DNA of 64,000 nucleotides from Roseomonas aeriglobus (GCA_016937575.1 JAFHKN010000002.1:1674001-1738000), one strand, 5' to 3'. Positions 46,521 to 57,527 are shown, counted from the stretch's first letter. Translations and numbers: made by a program. The notes: generated by a model not told the origin, from the letters alone.

Positions 46521-48611
46521 ATGGCCGATACGGCCGGACCCGGTATCATGTCCAGCATGCAGGGGTTGTTGCGTAAATCGGGCCTGTTGGCCGCGTTGGT
46601 GGGTGTGTCGGGTGTCGCAATGGCGGCAACGATCGGACAGGCGCCGATCGCCTGGGTCGGGGCGCGGGTGCAGCAGGCGTGGCCGCCGCGCCTGCCGAGC
46701 ACTGCCATCGTTCAGCCGTTGCCCGAAACGTCGCAGACGGTGCAGTCGGTCGCGGTCGATCCGTTCAGCTATACGATCGATCAGTGGCGGCGCCTGCAGC
46801 AGTCGGACAACCTGCCTTTTGCCACCTATGCCGATTTCCTTCTCGCCCATCCCGGTTGGCCGGGTGAGACCAGCCGGCGCGCCGCGGCCGAGACGGTTGC
46901 CGATGCCTCCGTATCGCCGGCGCAGGCACTGCGGTTCTTCGACAAGTTTCCGCCGATCACCGCCGCCGGCCGTGTCCGCTATGCCGAAGCGCTGGCGATG
47001 AGCGGCCAGCCCGACCGCGCCGCCGATCAGGCGCGCCGGGCGTGGCGAATGGGCGTGCTGCGCCCGACTGACGAAAGTAAGGTCTTGGCCTTGTTCCCCG
47101 CGGCGTTGGCGCCGGCCGATCACGACGCCCGGATCGATATGCTGCTGTGGCAGGGAAACACGAGCGCCGCGCAGCGCTGGCTGTCGTTTGCCAGCGTTGA
47201 GCGGCGGCCGATCTTCGACGCGCGGATCGCGTACCGGACGAAAGCTGCCGACGCCGCCACCCGCGGCGCGACGGTGGAGGCGATCGGGCAGAACGACGCC
47301 GGCTTCCTGGCCGACCGAGCGAATTGGTACCGCGACAACGGCGCGAGTCCGACCGCGCGGGCGCAGCTCGCCCGCACGCACGCGATTGCGACGCCGCCGG
47401 GCTCCGCGGAAAAATGGTTCGAGGTATTGCTGACCGCCGCGCGTGGCGCCGCCGCCGATGGTCAGCACGCGACGGCCTATGACATCGCGCGTCAGGTCGA
47501 CGACGCCTATCTGCCCGGCACGGACGTCTCGACGCGGCCGTTGGGCGAGCGCGACGACTATACCAGTCTCGTCTGGCTGGCCGGCACGACGGCGATGAAG
47601 CAACTCGGCCGCCCCCGCGACGCGGTCGGCATGTTCGACCGTTATTCGCGTGGATCGAAGACTCCGACGACTCAGTCGAAGGGGCTCTACTGGGCGGGCC
47701 GCGCAGCAGAGGCAGCGGGCGACCGGGCGGCGGCGCAAAACTATTTTGCGCGCGCGGCCGGCTTCGGGGATCTCTTTTACGGCCAGCTCGCCAGCGAACG
47801 GCTGGGCCAACCGCTCCGCCGCCCCACGCCGGTGAACACCGCCACCGTCGATCCGGCTGCGCGCGCCGCCTTTGCCAATCGCGACGTCGTCCGCGCCGCG
47901 CGCCTGCTTGGGGCGCAGCGGAATGCGCGCGAGCAGAGCATGTTCATCCGCCAGATCGCGGCGGACGCGACGACCGATGTCGATCATGCGCTGGCGAGCG
48001 AGCTTGCCGCCCAGATCAATCGCCCCGACCTGGGCGTCCTCGTCGGCAAGAGCGCGCTGCAGAACGGGCTGAGCGATTTCACGGCCGCCGGCTATCCCAG
48101 CGTGCGCGTGCCGGCTGCGGCGAACGACAGCTGGACGATGGTCCACGCCATTGCCCGGCAAGAAAGCCAGTTCGATCGCAACGCCGTCAGCCATGCAGGT
48201 GCACGCGGTCTGATGCAGCTCATGCCGGGCACCGCCCGCGACGTCGCGGGCAAGCTCGGCCTGGGCTATGATGCGTCGCAGCTGAACGCGAATACCGACT
48301 ACAACATTCAACTCGGTTCGCATTATTTCGAGAAGATGTACGCGCTCTACGGCAGCTATCCGCTCGCCGTCGCCGCCTACAATGCTGGTCCCGGCAACGT
48401 GAACAAATGGCTTCGCGCCAACGGCGACCCGCGCACCGGCAGCGTCGACGTAATCGACTGGGTCGAGGCGATCCCGTTCTTCGAGACCAAAAACTACGTC
48501 CAGCGCGTGCTGGAAAACGCGGTTGTCTATGATCTGATGAACCCGGACCGCGCGCGATCGAAGGGCCCGAACAACCTCAGCTGGTATCTCGGCAAGCGTA
48601 CTCCCGGCTGA
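46521..48611 (+). CDS. Soluble lytic murein transglycosylase (Slt-like)
   Basis: A 696-residue periplasmic enzyme that cleaves peptidoglycan glycan strands to anhydromuropeptides. After a signal peptide (in MQGLLRKSGLLAALVGVSGV, about residues 13-40) comes a long alpha-superhelical U-domain (RRAWRMGVLRPTDESKVLAL, GLYWAGRAAEAAGDRAAAQN), then the C-terminal SLT catalytic domain with the Glu in ARQESQFDRNAVS near residue 546, GARGLMQLMPGTA, and PLAVAAYNAGPGNVNKWL. The start could be ATG 46521, 46548 or 46557; the first is used. greB follows after 13 bases. Confidence 0.94.
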   Translation: MADTAGPGIMSSMQGLLRKSGLLAALVGVSGVAMAATIGQAPIAWVGARVQQAWPPRLPSTAIVQPLPETSQTVQSVAVDPFSYTIDQWRRLQQSDNLPFATYADFLLAHPGWPGETSRRAAAETVADASVSPAQALRFFDKFPPITAAGRVRYAEALAMSGQPDRAADQARRAWRMGVLRPTDESKVLALFPAALAPADHDARIDMLLWQGNTSAAQRWLSFASVERRPIFDARIAYRTKAADAATRGATVEAIGQNDAGFLADRANWYRDNGASPTARAQLARTHAIATPPGSAEKWFEVLLTAARGAAADGQHATAYDIARQVDDAYLPGTDVSTRPLGERDDYTSLVWLAGTTAMKQLGRPRDAVGMFDRYSRGSKTPTTQSKGLYWAGRAAEAAGDRAAAQNYFARAAGFGDLFYGQLASERLGQPLRRPTPVNTATVDPAARAAFANRDVVRAARLLGAQRNAREQSMFIRQIAADATTDVDHALASELAAQINRPDLGVLVGKSALQNGLSDFTAAGYPSVRVPAAANDSWTMVHAIARQESQFDRNAVSHAGARGLMQLMPGTARDVAGKLGLGYDASQLNANTDYNIQLGSHYFEKMYALYGSYPLAVAAYNAGPGNVNKWLRANGDPRTGSVDVIDWVEAIPFFETKNYVQRVLENAVVYDLMNPDRARSKGPNNLSWYLGKRTPG

Positions 48612-48624
48612 TAGGGCGGCCAGC

Positions 48625-49107
48625 ATGGATCGCCCCAATTACATCACCCCGGCCGGCTATGCCGCGCTGCGCCAGGAATATGAGGCGCTGTTCGCGGTCG
48701 AGCGGCCGAAGCTGGTGGACACCATTGCCTGGGCGGCGGGGAATGGCGACCGTTCGGAAAACGGCGACTATATTTACGGTCGCAAGCGGCTGCGCGAGAT
48801 CGACCGACGGCTGGGTTTCCTGTCGAAGCGGATGAAAGCGGCGAAGGTCGTCGATCCGCGCGCGCAGGAAGATCGCAGCCGCGTCTGGTTCGGCGCGACC
48901 ATCACGATTGCCGACGAGGACGATCAGCACCGAACGCTGACGCTGGTTGGGGACGATGAGGCGGAAGCGGGCGACGGCCGGGTCGGCTGGAACGCGCCGA
49001 TCGCGCGCGCGCTGCGCGGCGCTGCCATCGGCGACGTGCGCCGCGTGATGCTGCCGTCGGGCGAGCGCGAATATGAAGTGATGGAGATCAGCTATCCGTC
49101 GAAATGA
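48625..49107 (+). CDS. greB: Transcription elongation factor GreB
   Basis: A 160-residue GreA/GreB paralogue. The coiled-coil tip reads GNGDRSENGDYIYGRKRLRE, the GreB form, and the basic patch typical of GreB lies between helices (KRMKAAKVVDP). The C-terminal FKBP-like domain carries VGWNAPIARALRGAAIGD. Compare greA at 17166, whose tip reads [15 protein letters not shown]. Starts 13 bases after the transglycosylase stop. Confidence 0.93.
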   Translation: MDRPNYITPAGYAALRQEYEALFAVERPKLVDTIAWAAGNGDRSENGDYIYGRKRLREIDRRLGFLSKRMKAAKVVDPRAQEDRSRVWFGATITIADEDDQHRTLTLVGDDEAEAGDGRVGWNAPIARALRGAAIGDVRRVMLPSGEREYEVMEISYPSK

Positions 49108-49108
49108 C

Positions 49109-49133
49109 GGAACGGCCGCCCCGCCCGCTCATT
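49109..49133 (+). promoter_or_regulatory. Candidate EcfG promoter
   Basis: GGAAC (49109-49113), 16 bases, CATT (49130-49133); one mismatch to the CGTT -10. It overlaps the region just after greB and precedes the ATG at 49156 by 22 bases. Confidence 0.35.
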
Positions 49134-49155
49134 TCTCCTGGAAGAGGAGAGAGTG

Positions 49156-49404
49156 ATGAGCGACACGCGTACCGATACCGCCCGCGCGCACGACGATCGC
49201 GACCTGATCGAAGGCGTCGACAGCGAACCTGACGCCGTCGGTGGGACCAGCAGCAACGCGGTCGGTCGCGCCGTCGGGGCGCGCGACGAAATGAACATTG
49301 TCGACGATCCCGAAGGCACCGAACGCGCGACCAAGAGCGATGCGATCGACGCCGGCGTTGCCGAACCGTCCAACCGAGCCGGCGGCGACACCGGCGGAAT
49401 GTGA
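49156..49404 (+). CDS. Small acidic, probably disordered protein
   Basis: An 82-residue Asp/Gly/Ala-rich protein without hydrophobic core (TARAHDDRDLIEGVDSEPDA, ATKSDAIDAGVAEPSNRAGG). GGAGAGAG lies just upstream of the ATG at 49156. Its composition recalls hydrophilic stress proteins. It lies behind an EcfG-like box. I recognise no family. Confidence 0.65.
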   Translation: MSDTRTDTARAHDDRDLIEGVDSEPDAVGGTSSNAVGRAVGARDEMNIVDDPEGTERATKSDAIDAGVAEPSNRAGGDTGGM

Positions 49405-49569
49405 CCGGATCGACCTGAATTTCGCAGAAATCCGCGGGTCGCGCCGGAGCCAAAGCCCCGTCGGGACGTTGTCACATTACCGGGGTAGCCGCCGTGGCGG
49501 CTGACAACAAAGGGCCAATATCTTGGAGGGCGGCGCGAGTGATGACGCGCTCGCCGAGTGGAGTGTATC

Positions 49570-49770
49570 GTGACTAACGTGTCCGTTGATTTCGACTATT
49601 ATCAGCGTCGCGCCGAGGCGCAGCTTGAATTGGCCCAGAAGAGCGTGGAACCGGCCGCCGTCGCGGCGCATGTCGCGATCGCCGAGCGTTATCTCGAAAT
49701 CTGCGAACCTGCCCGACTGGCCGAACTTGCCGAACACGACGGGCCACGGCTGGCACCGATTGCCGCGTAA
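49570..49770 (+). CDS. Small helical hypothetical protein
   Basis: A 66-residue protein with a helical core (DFDYYQRRAEAQLELAQKSV, PAAVAAHVAIAERYLEICEP). The GTG at 49570 is chosen because GGAG lies seven bases upstream. Similar short proteins with a YYQRRAEAQLELA core appear often in sphingomonads; I know no function. Confidence 0.65.
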   Translation: MTNVSVDFDYYQRRAEAQLELAQKSVEPAAVAAHVAIAERYLEICEPARLAELAEHDGPRLAPIAA

Positions 49771-49947
49771 CGCGCTGGATCTGCAGCCCATCCTCGTCCT
49801 GCCGCGCGATGGTAACGCGTTGCGCCGAACAGACTCCCTGGCGCGGTGAGTTCCCGGCGCCGGCCGTCGTGTTCCCCCCGCCACTGCCGCTAAGGTCGAT
49901 GTCTGGGTGGACGGCACAGGGTCGTTCCATCAGGGCGGGGACATATC

Positions 49948-50226
49948 ATGGGTGAAATGCAGCGCGTGCTGGTGAGTGGTCGCGTGCAGCAAGTCGGGTA
50001 TCGCGATTATGTCGTGCGCCAGGCGCAGAAGCTCGGCGTGAAAGGCTGGGTACGAAATTTGAGCGATGGCCGGGTCGAATTGCTGGCCGATGCCGACGCC
50101 GCCGTTCTCGACGAGTTTCTGGCAAAGTGCCGAGAGGGGCCACAGCTTGCCCGAGTCGACGACATCTCGGCGTTTCCGGTGGAGGAACGTCCCGTGAAGG
50201 GCTTCACCAAAAGGTTTACGCCATAG
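49948..50226 (+). CDS. Acylphosphatase
   Basis: A 92-residue enzyme that hydrolyses carboxyl-phosphate bonds. The signature VSGRVQQVGYRDYV holds the catalytic Arg, and GWVRNLSDGRVELLADAD carries the conserved Asn and the second motif. Full family length. ATG at 49948 follows GGGGACATATC. Convergent with ettA, with 45 bases between stops. Confidence 0.95.
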   Translation: MGEMQRVLVSGRVQQVGYRDYVVRQAQKLGVKGWVRNLSDGRVELLADADAAVLDEFLAKCREGPQLARVDDISAFPVEERPVKGFTKRFTP

Positions 50227-50271
50227 GCAAGTCGCGGGCCGCCCCGGCGATGGGCGGCCCGCGATAGCAAC

Positions 50272-51951
<1,680 letters not shown>

Positions 51952-52046
51952 CTGGGGTCTCCGTTCGAGCGATCTGAATGCGGGAAATTGCCCGCGCGAT
52001 GTAATGGCTGGACGCGCGATTGGCAACGCGCCTACCACCCGTTCCC

Positions 52047-53420
52047 ATGACCAAGCGCCTCCTGCTCGCGGCCGTCGCCGCCTTCGCCCTTCCCCTCCCC
52101 GCCGCGGCCCAGCAGATGGACGCCGCCCAGATGCGCGACGCTGCGCTGACGGACGACATCGCCTGGGACATCACCGAAGGGCTGACGACCGAAGTCGGCC
52201 CGCGGCTGGCTGGTACCGAGGCGGAGGCGCGGGCGCGCGACTGGGCGGTGAAGAAGCTCACGGCGCTGGGCTTCAAGAACGTCCGCATCGAGCCCTTCAA
52301 GATGCCCGTCTGGGTCCGCGGCGAGGAAACGGCGGAGATCGTCGCCCCCTTCCCCCAGAAACTTTATCTGACCGCTCTCGGCAACTCGGGCGCGACGCCC
52401 GTCACGGGAATGACGGCCCAGGTCGTCTATTTCCCGACGCTTGCCGACCTCAATGCCGCGCCCGACGGCAGCCTGAAGGGCAAGATCGCCTTCGTCAGCC
52501 ACGCCATGATGCCCACGCAGGACGGGTCGTCCTATGGCTATTTCGGCGGCGTCCGGCGATCCGGCCCAGCGCTGGCGGCGAAGAAGGGGGCGGCAGCGAT
52601 GCTGATCCGCTCGATCGGCACCGACTACCACCGCAATCCGCATGCCGGCGGCACGAACTTCCCCGAAGGCACCAAGGCGATTCCGGCCGCCGCCCTGTCG
52701 ATCCCCGACGCCGAGCAACTGGAGCGCGTGCTGAAGCGCGGGGCGCCGGTGCGCATCAAACTGACACTGACGCCGCGCCAGACCGGCATCAAGGAATCGG
52801 GCAACGTCATTGCCGAAGTGCCGGGCAGCGATCCATCGGCGGGGATCGTCCTCGTCGGCGGGCACCTCGACAGCTGGGATCTCGGCACCGGAGCGATCGA
52901 TGACGCGACGGGCGTCGCCATCACCGCCGCCGCCGCCAAGCGGATCATGGATGCCGGCACGCCGCGTCGCACGATCCGCGTCGTCTGGTTCGGCGCGGAG
53001 GAAGTCGGCGTGTTCGGCGGCCGCGCCTATGCCGAAGCGCATGGCAGCGACAATCATGTCGCCGCGGCCGAAAGCGATTTCGGCGCGGATCGCATCTGGC
53101 GATTCGAGACGAATTTGCCCGATAGCGCGAAGGCCGTGGGCGACCGGCTGGCAACCGCCCTCGCCCCGCTCGGTATAGCCAGGGGGCCGGGCAAGGCGAG
53201 CGACGGCGCCGACGTCGGGCCGATCATGGCGAAGGGCGTAGCCGCGATCGACCTCAACCAGTCGGGCCTCGATTACTTCAACTTGCACCACACGCCCGAC
53301 GACACTCTGGACAAGGTCGACCCGGCAAAATTGCGTCAGAACGTAGCGGCATGGACGGCAATGCTCGCAATTGTCGCAAACGCCCCCGAAACGATCGGTC
53401 GCGTTACGCCCGCCCGATAA
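52047..53420 (+). CDS. M28-family exported aminopeptidase
   Basis: A 457-residue protein with a signal peptide (residues 1-21, LLLAAVAAFALPLPAAAQ) and a PA-like insert (SYGYFGGVRRSGPALAAKKG) before the peptidase core. Zinc ligands of the M28 site appear in GGHLDSWDLGTGAIDDATG (H and D), FGAEEVGVFG (E, E) and a late HHTPDDTLDKV. It likely trims peptides in the periplasm. Divergent from ettA, sharing ~95 bases of spacer. Confidence 0.93.
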   Translation: MTKRLLLAAVAAFALPLPAAAQQMDAAQMRDAALTDDIAWDITEGLTTEVGPRLAGTEAEARARDWAVKKLTALGFKNVRIEPFKMPVWVRGEETAEIVAPFPQKLYLTALGNSGATPVTGMTAQVVYFPTLADLNAAPDGSLKGKIAFVSHAMMPTQDGSSYGYFGGVRRSGPALAAKKGAAAMLIRSIGTDYHRNPHAGGTNFPEGTKAIPAAALSIPDAEQLERVLKRGAPVRIKLTLTPRQTGIKESGNVIAEVPGSDPSAGIVLVGGHLDSWDLGTGAIDDATGVAITAAAAKRIMDAGTPRRTIRVVWFGAEEVGVFGGRAYAEAHGSDNHVAAAESDFGADRIWRFETNLPDSAKAVGDRLATALAPLGIARGPGKASDGADVGPIMAKGVAAIDLNQSGLDYFNLHHTPDDTLDKVDPAKLRQNVAAWTAMLAIVANAPETIGRVTPAR

Positions 53421-53478
53421 TCGCCCTATTTGATGCGTCCTACGCTGGCACTCTGCGACGAGCCGACCAATTTGAGCG

Positions 53479-53506
53479 TTGACGTGGGGTGCGGCGTCGG
53501 TAATGC
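53479..53506 (+). promoter_or_regulatory. Candidate housekeeping promoter for the lipoprotein gene
   Basis: TTGACG (53479-53484), 16 bases, TAATGC (53501-53506), about 60 bases before the ATG at 53568. Confidence 0.4.
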
Positions 53507-53567
53507 GGCGAATTCGCGTCGGCAATCGGGCCGGTCCGCGACCGAAATTTTTGCTTGGGAGCAATTA

Positions 53568-53828
53568 ATGAAGAAGGTTCTCATTGTCGCCGCTGCTGCC
53601 GGCCTGATGTCGCTCGCGGCGTGCAATTCGCAGCAGGCTGAGTCGAACGAAGCCAACGCGGAAGCGGTTGCCGACAACATCGAAGCACAGGCCGACAATC
53701 TCGAAGCGATGGCCGACAACGCCACCAACGAGTCGACCGAAGCGATGCTCGAGAACGCTGCCGACAACATGCACGCAAAGGCCGATGCGGCCGAAGCGAA
53801 CGCCGACAACGAGACCGACGTCAAGTAA
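53568..53828 (+). CDS. Small Ala/Asn-rich coiled-coil lipoprotein
   Basis: An 86-residue lipoprotein. The signal ends in the lipobox SLAAC with the acylated C19. The mature 68 residues are a repeated ADN-containing helix (AVADNIEAQADNLEAMADNA and AADNMHAKADAAEANADN) with seven-residue spacing, and the last residue is lysine (ETDVK). Size, single helix, heptads and terminal Lys parallel Braun's lipoprotein Lpp, but there is no sequence identity I can point to. GGGAG sits seven bases before the ATG. A terminator follows. It might be a free outer-membrane or periplasmic lipoprotein; cross-linking is speculation. Confidence 0.8.
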   Translation: MKKVLIVAAAAGLMSLAACNSQQAESNEANAEAVADNIEAQADNLEAMADNATNESTEAMLENAADNMHAKADAAEANADNETDVK

Positions 53829-53866
53829 TCGGCTTCCAGGCCGCCTACGGTCTGGACGAGATTCGA

Positions 53867-53902
53867 GGGCGCTTCCCGATCGCGGGAGGCGCCCTTTCTT
53901 TT
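53867..53902 (+). terminator. Rho-independent terminator after the lipoprotein gene
   Basis: GGGCGCTTCCCG (53867-53878) pairs with CGGGAGGCGCCC (53883-53894; one G-U), loop of four, followed by TTTCTTTT. Confidence 0.9.
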
Positions 53903-53927
53903 GTCCGTTGCCTGTGAAGGAACACCC

Positions 53928-54368
53928 TTGACCATTCGACTTCGACGATCGCGCGCCGATGACGCCGACCATGTCATCGCCGTCTGGATCGCAGCGGTCG
54001 ACGCGACGCACCATTTCCTCACGGCCGAGGATCGGATCGCCATCGAAGCCGAGGTGCGCGATTTTCTGCCGAGCGCGTCGCTATGGCTCGCCGTCGATCA
54101 GGACGACCGCCCCCGCGCCTTCATGCTACTCCGCGACGCGCACATGGACGCGCTGTTCGTCGATCCCGCGTCAGCCGGTCGGGGTGTCGGTCGACTGCTG
54201 GTTGAACACGCTCTCACCGAACATCCGACGTTGACCGCCGACGTCAACGCACAGAACGAGGGCGCGATCGGCTTCTATCGGCGAATGGGGTTCGTCGAAA
54301 TCGGTCGCTCCGCTCTGGACGACAGCGGCCGCCCCTACCCGCTGATTCACCTCGCCCGGCGTCAATAA
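53928..54368 (+). CDS. yjaB: GNAT N-acetyltransferase, YjaB-like
   Basis: A 146-residue GNAT enzyme that resembles E. coli YjaB along its length: IRLRRSRADD, VDATHHFLTAEDR, FLPSASLWLAVDQDDRPRAF, MDALFVDPASAGRGVGRLLV (acetyl-CoA P-loop RGVGR) and NAQNEGAIGFYRRMGFVEIG. It uses TTG at 53928 with AAGGA seven bases upstream; the terminator just upstream argues against the earlier TTG at 53901. Its substrate is unknown. Converges with dnaB, overlapping by seven bases. Confidence 0.85.
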   Translation: MTIRLRRSRADDADHVIAVWIAAVDATHHFLTAEDRIAIEAEVRDFLPSASLWLAVDQDDRPRAFMLLRDAHMDALFVDPASAGRGVGRLLVEHALTEHPTLTADVNAQNEGAIGFYRRMGFVEIGRSALDDSGRPYPLIHLARRQ

Positions 54369-55873
54369 TCGTCGCCGCCCCCGAACTGTGCTTCGCCGGC
54401 ATAGTCGCTGAAGCGCGTGATATTCGCCTCGAATCGCATCGTTACCTTGCCCGTCGCACCATGGCGCTGCTTGGCGACGATCAGCTCGGCCAGACCGTGT
54501 ACGCGGTCCATCTGCATCGCCCAGGCGGCGTGGTCGTCGAAGACACGGGTGTCGTCGCCGTCGGTCGGGATCTTGGGCTCGCGTGCGGCGAGATAATAAT
54601 CCTCGCGGTACACGAACCACACCATGTCGGCGTCCTGCTCGATCGAGCCCGATTCACGCAGGTCCGACAGCATCGGGCGCTTGTCCTCCCGCTGCTCGAC
54701 CGCACGGCTGAGCTGGGACAGCGCGATGACCGGCACGTTCAGATCCTTCGCCAGCGTCTTCAGGCCGCGGCTGATTTCCGAAATTTCCTGCACACGCCCG
54801 TCGCCAGACGATTTCGCCGAGCCCGACAACAGCTGCAGATAATCGACCACGACCAGGCCGAGCTGGTTGTTCTGCCGCCGCTGGAGGCGGCGGACGCGGG
54901 TGTGCAGGCCGCTGATCGACAGGCCCGCGGTATCGTCGATGAACAGCGGCAGGTTTTCGAGGTCGGCGGCGGCGGCGGCGAGTTGCGCGAACTCTGCCTT
55001 GCTGATCTTGCCCATGCGCAACGATTCGGAACTGATCCGCGCCGCTTCGGCGAGCACGCGCGTCGCCAACTGGTCGGCCGACATTTCCAGGCTGAAGAAC
55101 GCGACCTTCGCGCCCACCGACTTCTCGGGCGGGATGCCAAGGCGCATGTCGTCCATCCACCGCTTGGCGGCGTTGAACGCGATGTTGGTGGCAAGCGAGG
55201 TCTTGCCCATGCCGGGACGGCCGGCGAGGATGATGAGGTCGCTGTGGTGAAGGCCACCGATCTTCTGGTTGATCGAATCGAGACCCGTCGTGACGCCCGA
55301 CAGGCCACCGCCGGCGTTCAGCGCCTTTTCCGCCAGGCGCACCGCTTCGGTCGTCGCCTGAGCGAAGGTCTTGACCGTGTTCGCACTGCCGCCGTCCGCG
55401 GCGACATTGAACAACAGCTCTTCCGCCGCCTCGATCTGCGCGCGCGGATTGACCTCCTCCGAGGTATCCATGGCCCGGTCGACCAGCGTACGGCCGACCG
55501 TCACCAGCGCGCGGAGCATCGCCAGGTCGTAGATCTGCTGCGCAAACTGCTTGGCACCGATCAGGCCGGCGCCGCTGCCCGTCAATTGCGCGAGATAGCC
55601 GGGACCGCCCAGCGCCTTCATCCCCTCGTCGCCATCGAACATCGGACGCAGCGTCACCGGGGTTGCCAGCATGTCATTCTGCCGCAGCGAGCGGATCGCG
55701 GCAAAGATGCGGCCATGAAGCGGCTCGAAGAAATGCTCGGGCTCGATCCGGTCGAGAATGTCGTCCGCCAGACGATTGTCGATCATCATCGCGCCGAGCA
55801 GCGCGGCTTCTGCCTCGACATTCTGGGGCAGTTGCGGGGCGGGTGCGTCGAGGGCACGAATCTGGGTAGCCAT
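54362..55873 (-). CDS. dnaB: Replicative DNA helicase DnaB
   Basis: A 503-residue RecA-fold helicase that unwinds DNA at the fork and binds DnaG. The N-terminal domain covers residues 10-125 (LPQNVEAEAALLGAMMIDN, GRIFAAIRSL). Walker A GRPGMGKTSLA lies near residue 219, followed by FFSLEMSADQLATR, VVVDYLQLLSG (Walker B), and DLRESGSIEQDADMVWFVYR. ATG at 55873 with GAGAGGGG upstream. The frame is open upstream to 56521 but that part lies antisense to the UPF0262 gene and is not used. Confidence 0.96.
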   Translation of the reverse strand: MATQIRALDAPAPQLPQNVEAEAALLGAMMIDNRLADDILDRIEPEHFFEPLHGRIFAAIRSLRQNDMLATPVTLRPMFDGDEGMKALGGPGYLAQLTGSGAGLIGAKQFAQQIYDLAMLRALVTVGRTLVDRAMDTSEEVNPRAQIEAAEELLFNVAADGGSANTVKTFAQATTEAVRLAEKALNAGGGLSGVTTGLDSINQKIGGLHHSDLIILAGRPGMGKTSLATNIAFNAAKRWMDDMRLGIPPEKSVGAKVAFFSLEMSADQLATRVLAEAARISSESLRMGKISKAEFAQLAAAAADLENLPLFIDDTAGLSISGLHTRVRRLQRRQNNQLGLVVVDYLQLLSGSAKSSGDGRVQEISEISRGLKTLAKDLNVPVIALSQLSRAVEQREDKRPMLSDLRESGSIEQDADMVWFVYREDYYLAAREPKIPTDGDDTRVFDDHAAWAMQMDRVHGLAELIVAKQRHGATGKVTMRFEANITRFSDYAGEAQFGGGDDY

Positions 55874-55981
55874 GCCGCCCCTCTCCCACCCCACGCCGAT
55901 CACATCAACCGCCGTGCGACGGGCGCCCTGTGGATCACGGGGAGCGTTGCCGTTTGGCGAGGGGGCCCGTAAGCCGGTCGG

Positions 55982-56464
55982 ATGGCCGATCCGCGGATCA
56001 TCGATGTCGAACTGGACGAACGCACGATCCTGTGGCGCTCGGCCGACGTCGAACAGGAACGCCGCATCGCGATCTTCGACCTGCTGGAGGACAACAGCTT
56101 TGCGCCCCAGCGTCAGCATCCCGACGGCTATGCCGGACCGTACCGGATCAAGCTGAGCGTCGAGGACGGACGACTGGTGCTCGCCATCCATCGTGAGGAC
56201 GGCAGGCATCTGGAAACGCTGATCCTCGCACTCGGGCGGTTCCGCCGCCCGATCCGCGATTATTTCGCGATCTGCGACAGCTATTATCAGGCGATCCGTG
56301 CCTCGACCCCGCAGCAGATCGAAACGATCGACATGGCGCGGCGCGGCATTCACAATCAAGCGGCGGAATTGCTGATCGAGCGGCTGGAGGGCAAGGTGAC
56401 GGTCGATTTCGACACCGCGCGCCGGCTCTTCACGCTGATCTGCGTGCTGCACATCAAAGGATAA
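55982..56464 (+). CDS. UPF0262 family protein
   Basis: A 160-residue protein I recognise as the UPF0262 family of alphaproteobacteria (RIIDVELDERTILWRSADVE, ERRIAIFDLLEDNSF, HREDGRHLETLILALGRFRR, SYYQAIRASTPQQIETIDMA, RRGIHNQAAELLIERL). Function unknown. Followed at three bases by cdd, so they share an operon. Divergent from dnaB. Confidence 0.92.
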   Translation: MADPRIIDVELDERTILWRSADVEQERRIAIFDLLEDNSFAPQRQHPDGYAGPYRIKLSVEDGRLVLAIHREDGRHLETLILALGRFRRPIRDYFAICDSYYQAIRASTPQQIETIDMARRGIHNQAAELLIERLEGKVTVDFDTARRLFTLICVLHIKG

Positions 56465-56467
56465 GCA

Positions 56468-56911
56468 ATGGACGATACCGCTCTGATCGCCGCGGCGCGT
56501 GCGGCCGCGATGAACGCCCATGCCCCCTATTCGCGCTTCGCGGTCGGGGCGGCGGTGCTGATGACCGACGGGTCAGTCGTCACCGGCGCCAATTTCGAAA
56601 ACGCCAGCTACGGCCTGTCGCTCTGCGCCGAGACGGTCGCATTGGCGACGATCAGTGCCCAGGGTCGCCTGCGCGAGGTCGCGGCAGTGGCGGTGATCGG
56701 CGGCGCGATGGATGCCGGTGGCCGTCCGACCGGCACCGGTCCGGTCAGCCCCTGCGGCCGTTGTCGCCAGGTAATCAACGAAGCGGCGCAGATGAGCCGC
56801 CGCGACCTGCCCGTGATCTGCGGCGCTGCCGAGGGCGATGCCGTGCGCCGCTATCGCCTGTCGGAGCTTCTTCCCGACGCTTTCGGTCCGGCCGACCTGG
56901 GGCTTGCCTGA
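56468..56911 (+). CDS. cdd: Cytidine deaminase
   Basis: Deaminates cytidine and deoxycytidine in pyrimidine salvage. The 147-residue protein has the homotetramer-type zinc site: C53 and catalytic E55 in LCAETVAL, C96 and C99 in [13 protein letters not shown] binds substrate. Standard length. It follows the UPF0262 gene by three bases and precedes dcd by 61 bases. Confidence 0.95.
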   Translation: MDDTALIAAARAAAMNAHAPYSRFAVGAAVLMTDGSVVTGANFENASYGLSLCAETVALATISAQGRLREVAAVAVIGGAMDAGGRPTGTGPVSPCGRCRQVINEAAQMSRRDLPVICGAAEGDAVRRYRLSELLPDAFGPADLGLA

Positions 56912-56972
56912 GTTCGGGACTTGCCGACCGCGCGGGGACCCGCGACAAGCTGCCGCAGATCAGGGGGAAGAC

Positions 56973-57527
56973 ATGGCGATTCTATCCGACAAATGGATCC
57001 GCGAACGCGCGTTGGCCGACGGAATGATCGAGCCGTTCGTCGAGGCGCAGCGTCGCGAAGGCTGCATCAGCTATGGCCTGTCCTCCTATGGCTATGACGC
57101 CCGCGTTGCCGACGAATTCAAGATTTTCACCAACGTCGACAGCGCCGTCGTCGACCCCAAGAATTTCGCCGCGAACAGCTTCGTCGACCGCAAGACCGAC
57201 GTCTGCGTCATCCCGCCCAACAGCTTCGCACTGGCGCGGACGGTCGAATATTTCCGGGTGCCGCGCGATGTGCTCGTCATCTGCCTCGGCAAATCGACCT
57301 ATGCCCGCTGCGGCATCATCGTGAACGTCACCCCGCTGGAACCGGAGTGGGAGGGTCACGTAACGCTCGAATTCTCGAACACGACACCGCTGCCGGCAAA
57401 GATCTACGCCAATGAAGGCGCGTGCCAGTTTCTGTTCCTGAAGGGTGATCAGCCCTGCGAGACGAGCTACGCAGACCGCGCGGGCAAATATATGGGCCAG
57501 CGTGGCGTTACGCTGCCGCGACTCTAG
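56973..57527 (+). CDS. dcd: dCTP deaminase
   Basis: Converts dCTP to dUTP. The 184-residue protein has the dUTPase-like fold: [33 protein letters not shown] (nucleotide binding and the catalytic-region Glu in [14 protein letters not shown]), and [20 protein letters not shown]. Full length. ATG at 56973 with AGGGGGAAG upstream. Together with cdd it makes a small pyrimidine-salvage unit. Confidence 0.97.
   Translation: MAILSDKWIRERALADGMIEPFVEAQRREGCISYGLSSYGYDARVADEFKIFTNVDSAVVDPKNFAANSFVDRKTDVCVIPPNSFALARTVEYFRVPRDVLVICLGKSTYARCGIIVNVTPLEPEWEGHVTLEFSNTTPLPAKIYANEGACQFLFLKGDQPCETSYADRAGKYMGQRGVTLPRL

Noticed and set aside
55874..56521. Upstream extension of dnaB
   Set aside because: It is antisense to the UPF0262 gene; the ATG at 55873 has a good ribosome-binding site and opens the DnaB domain.
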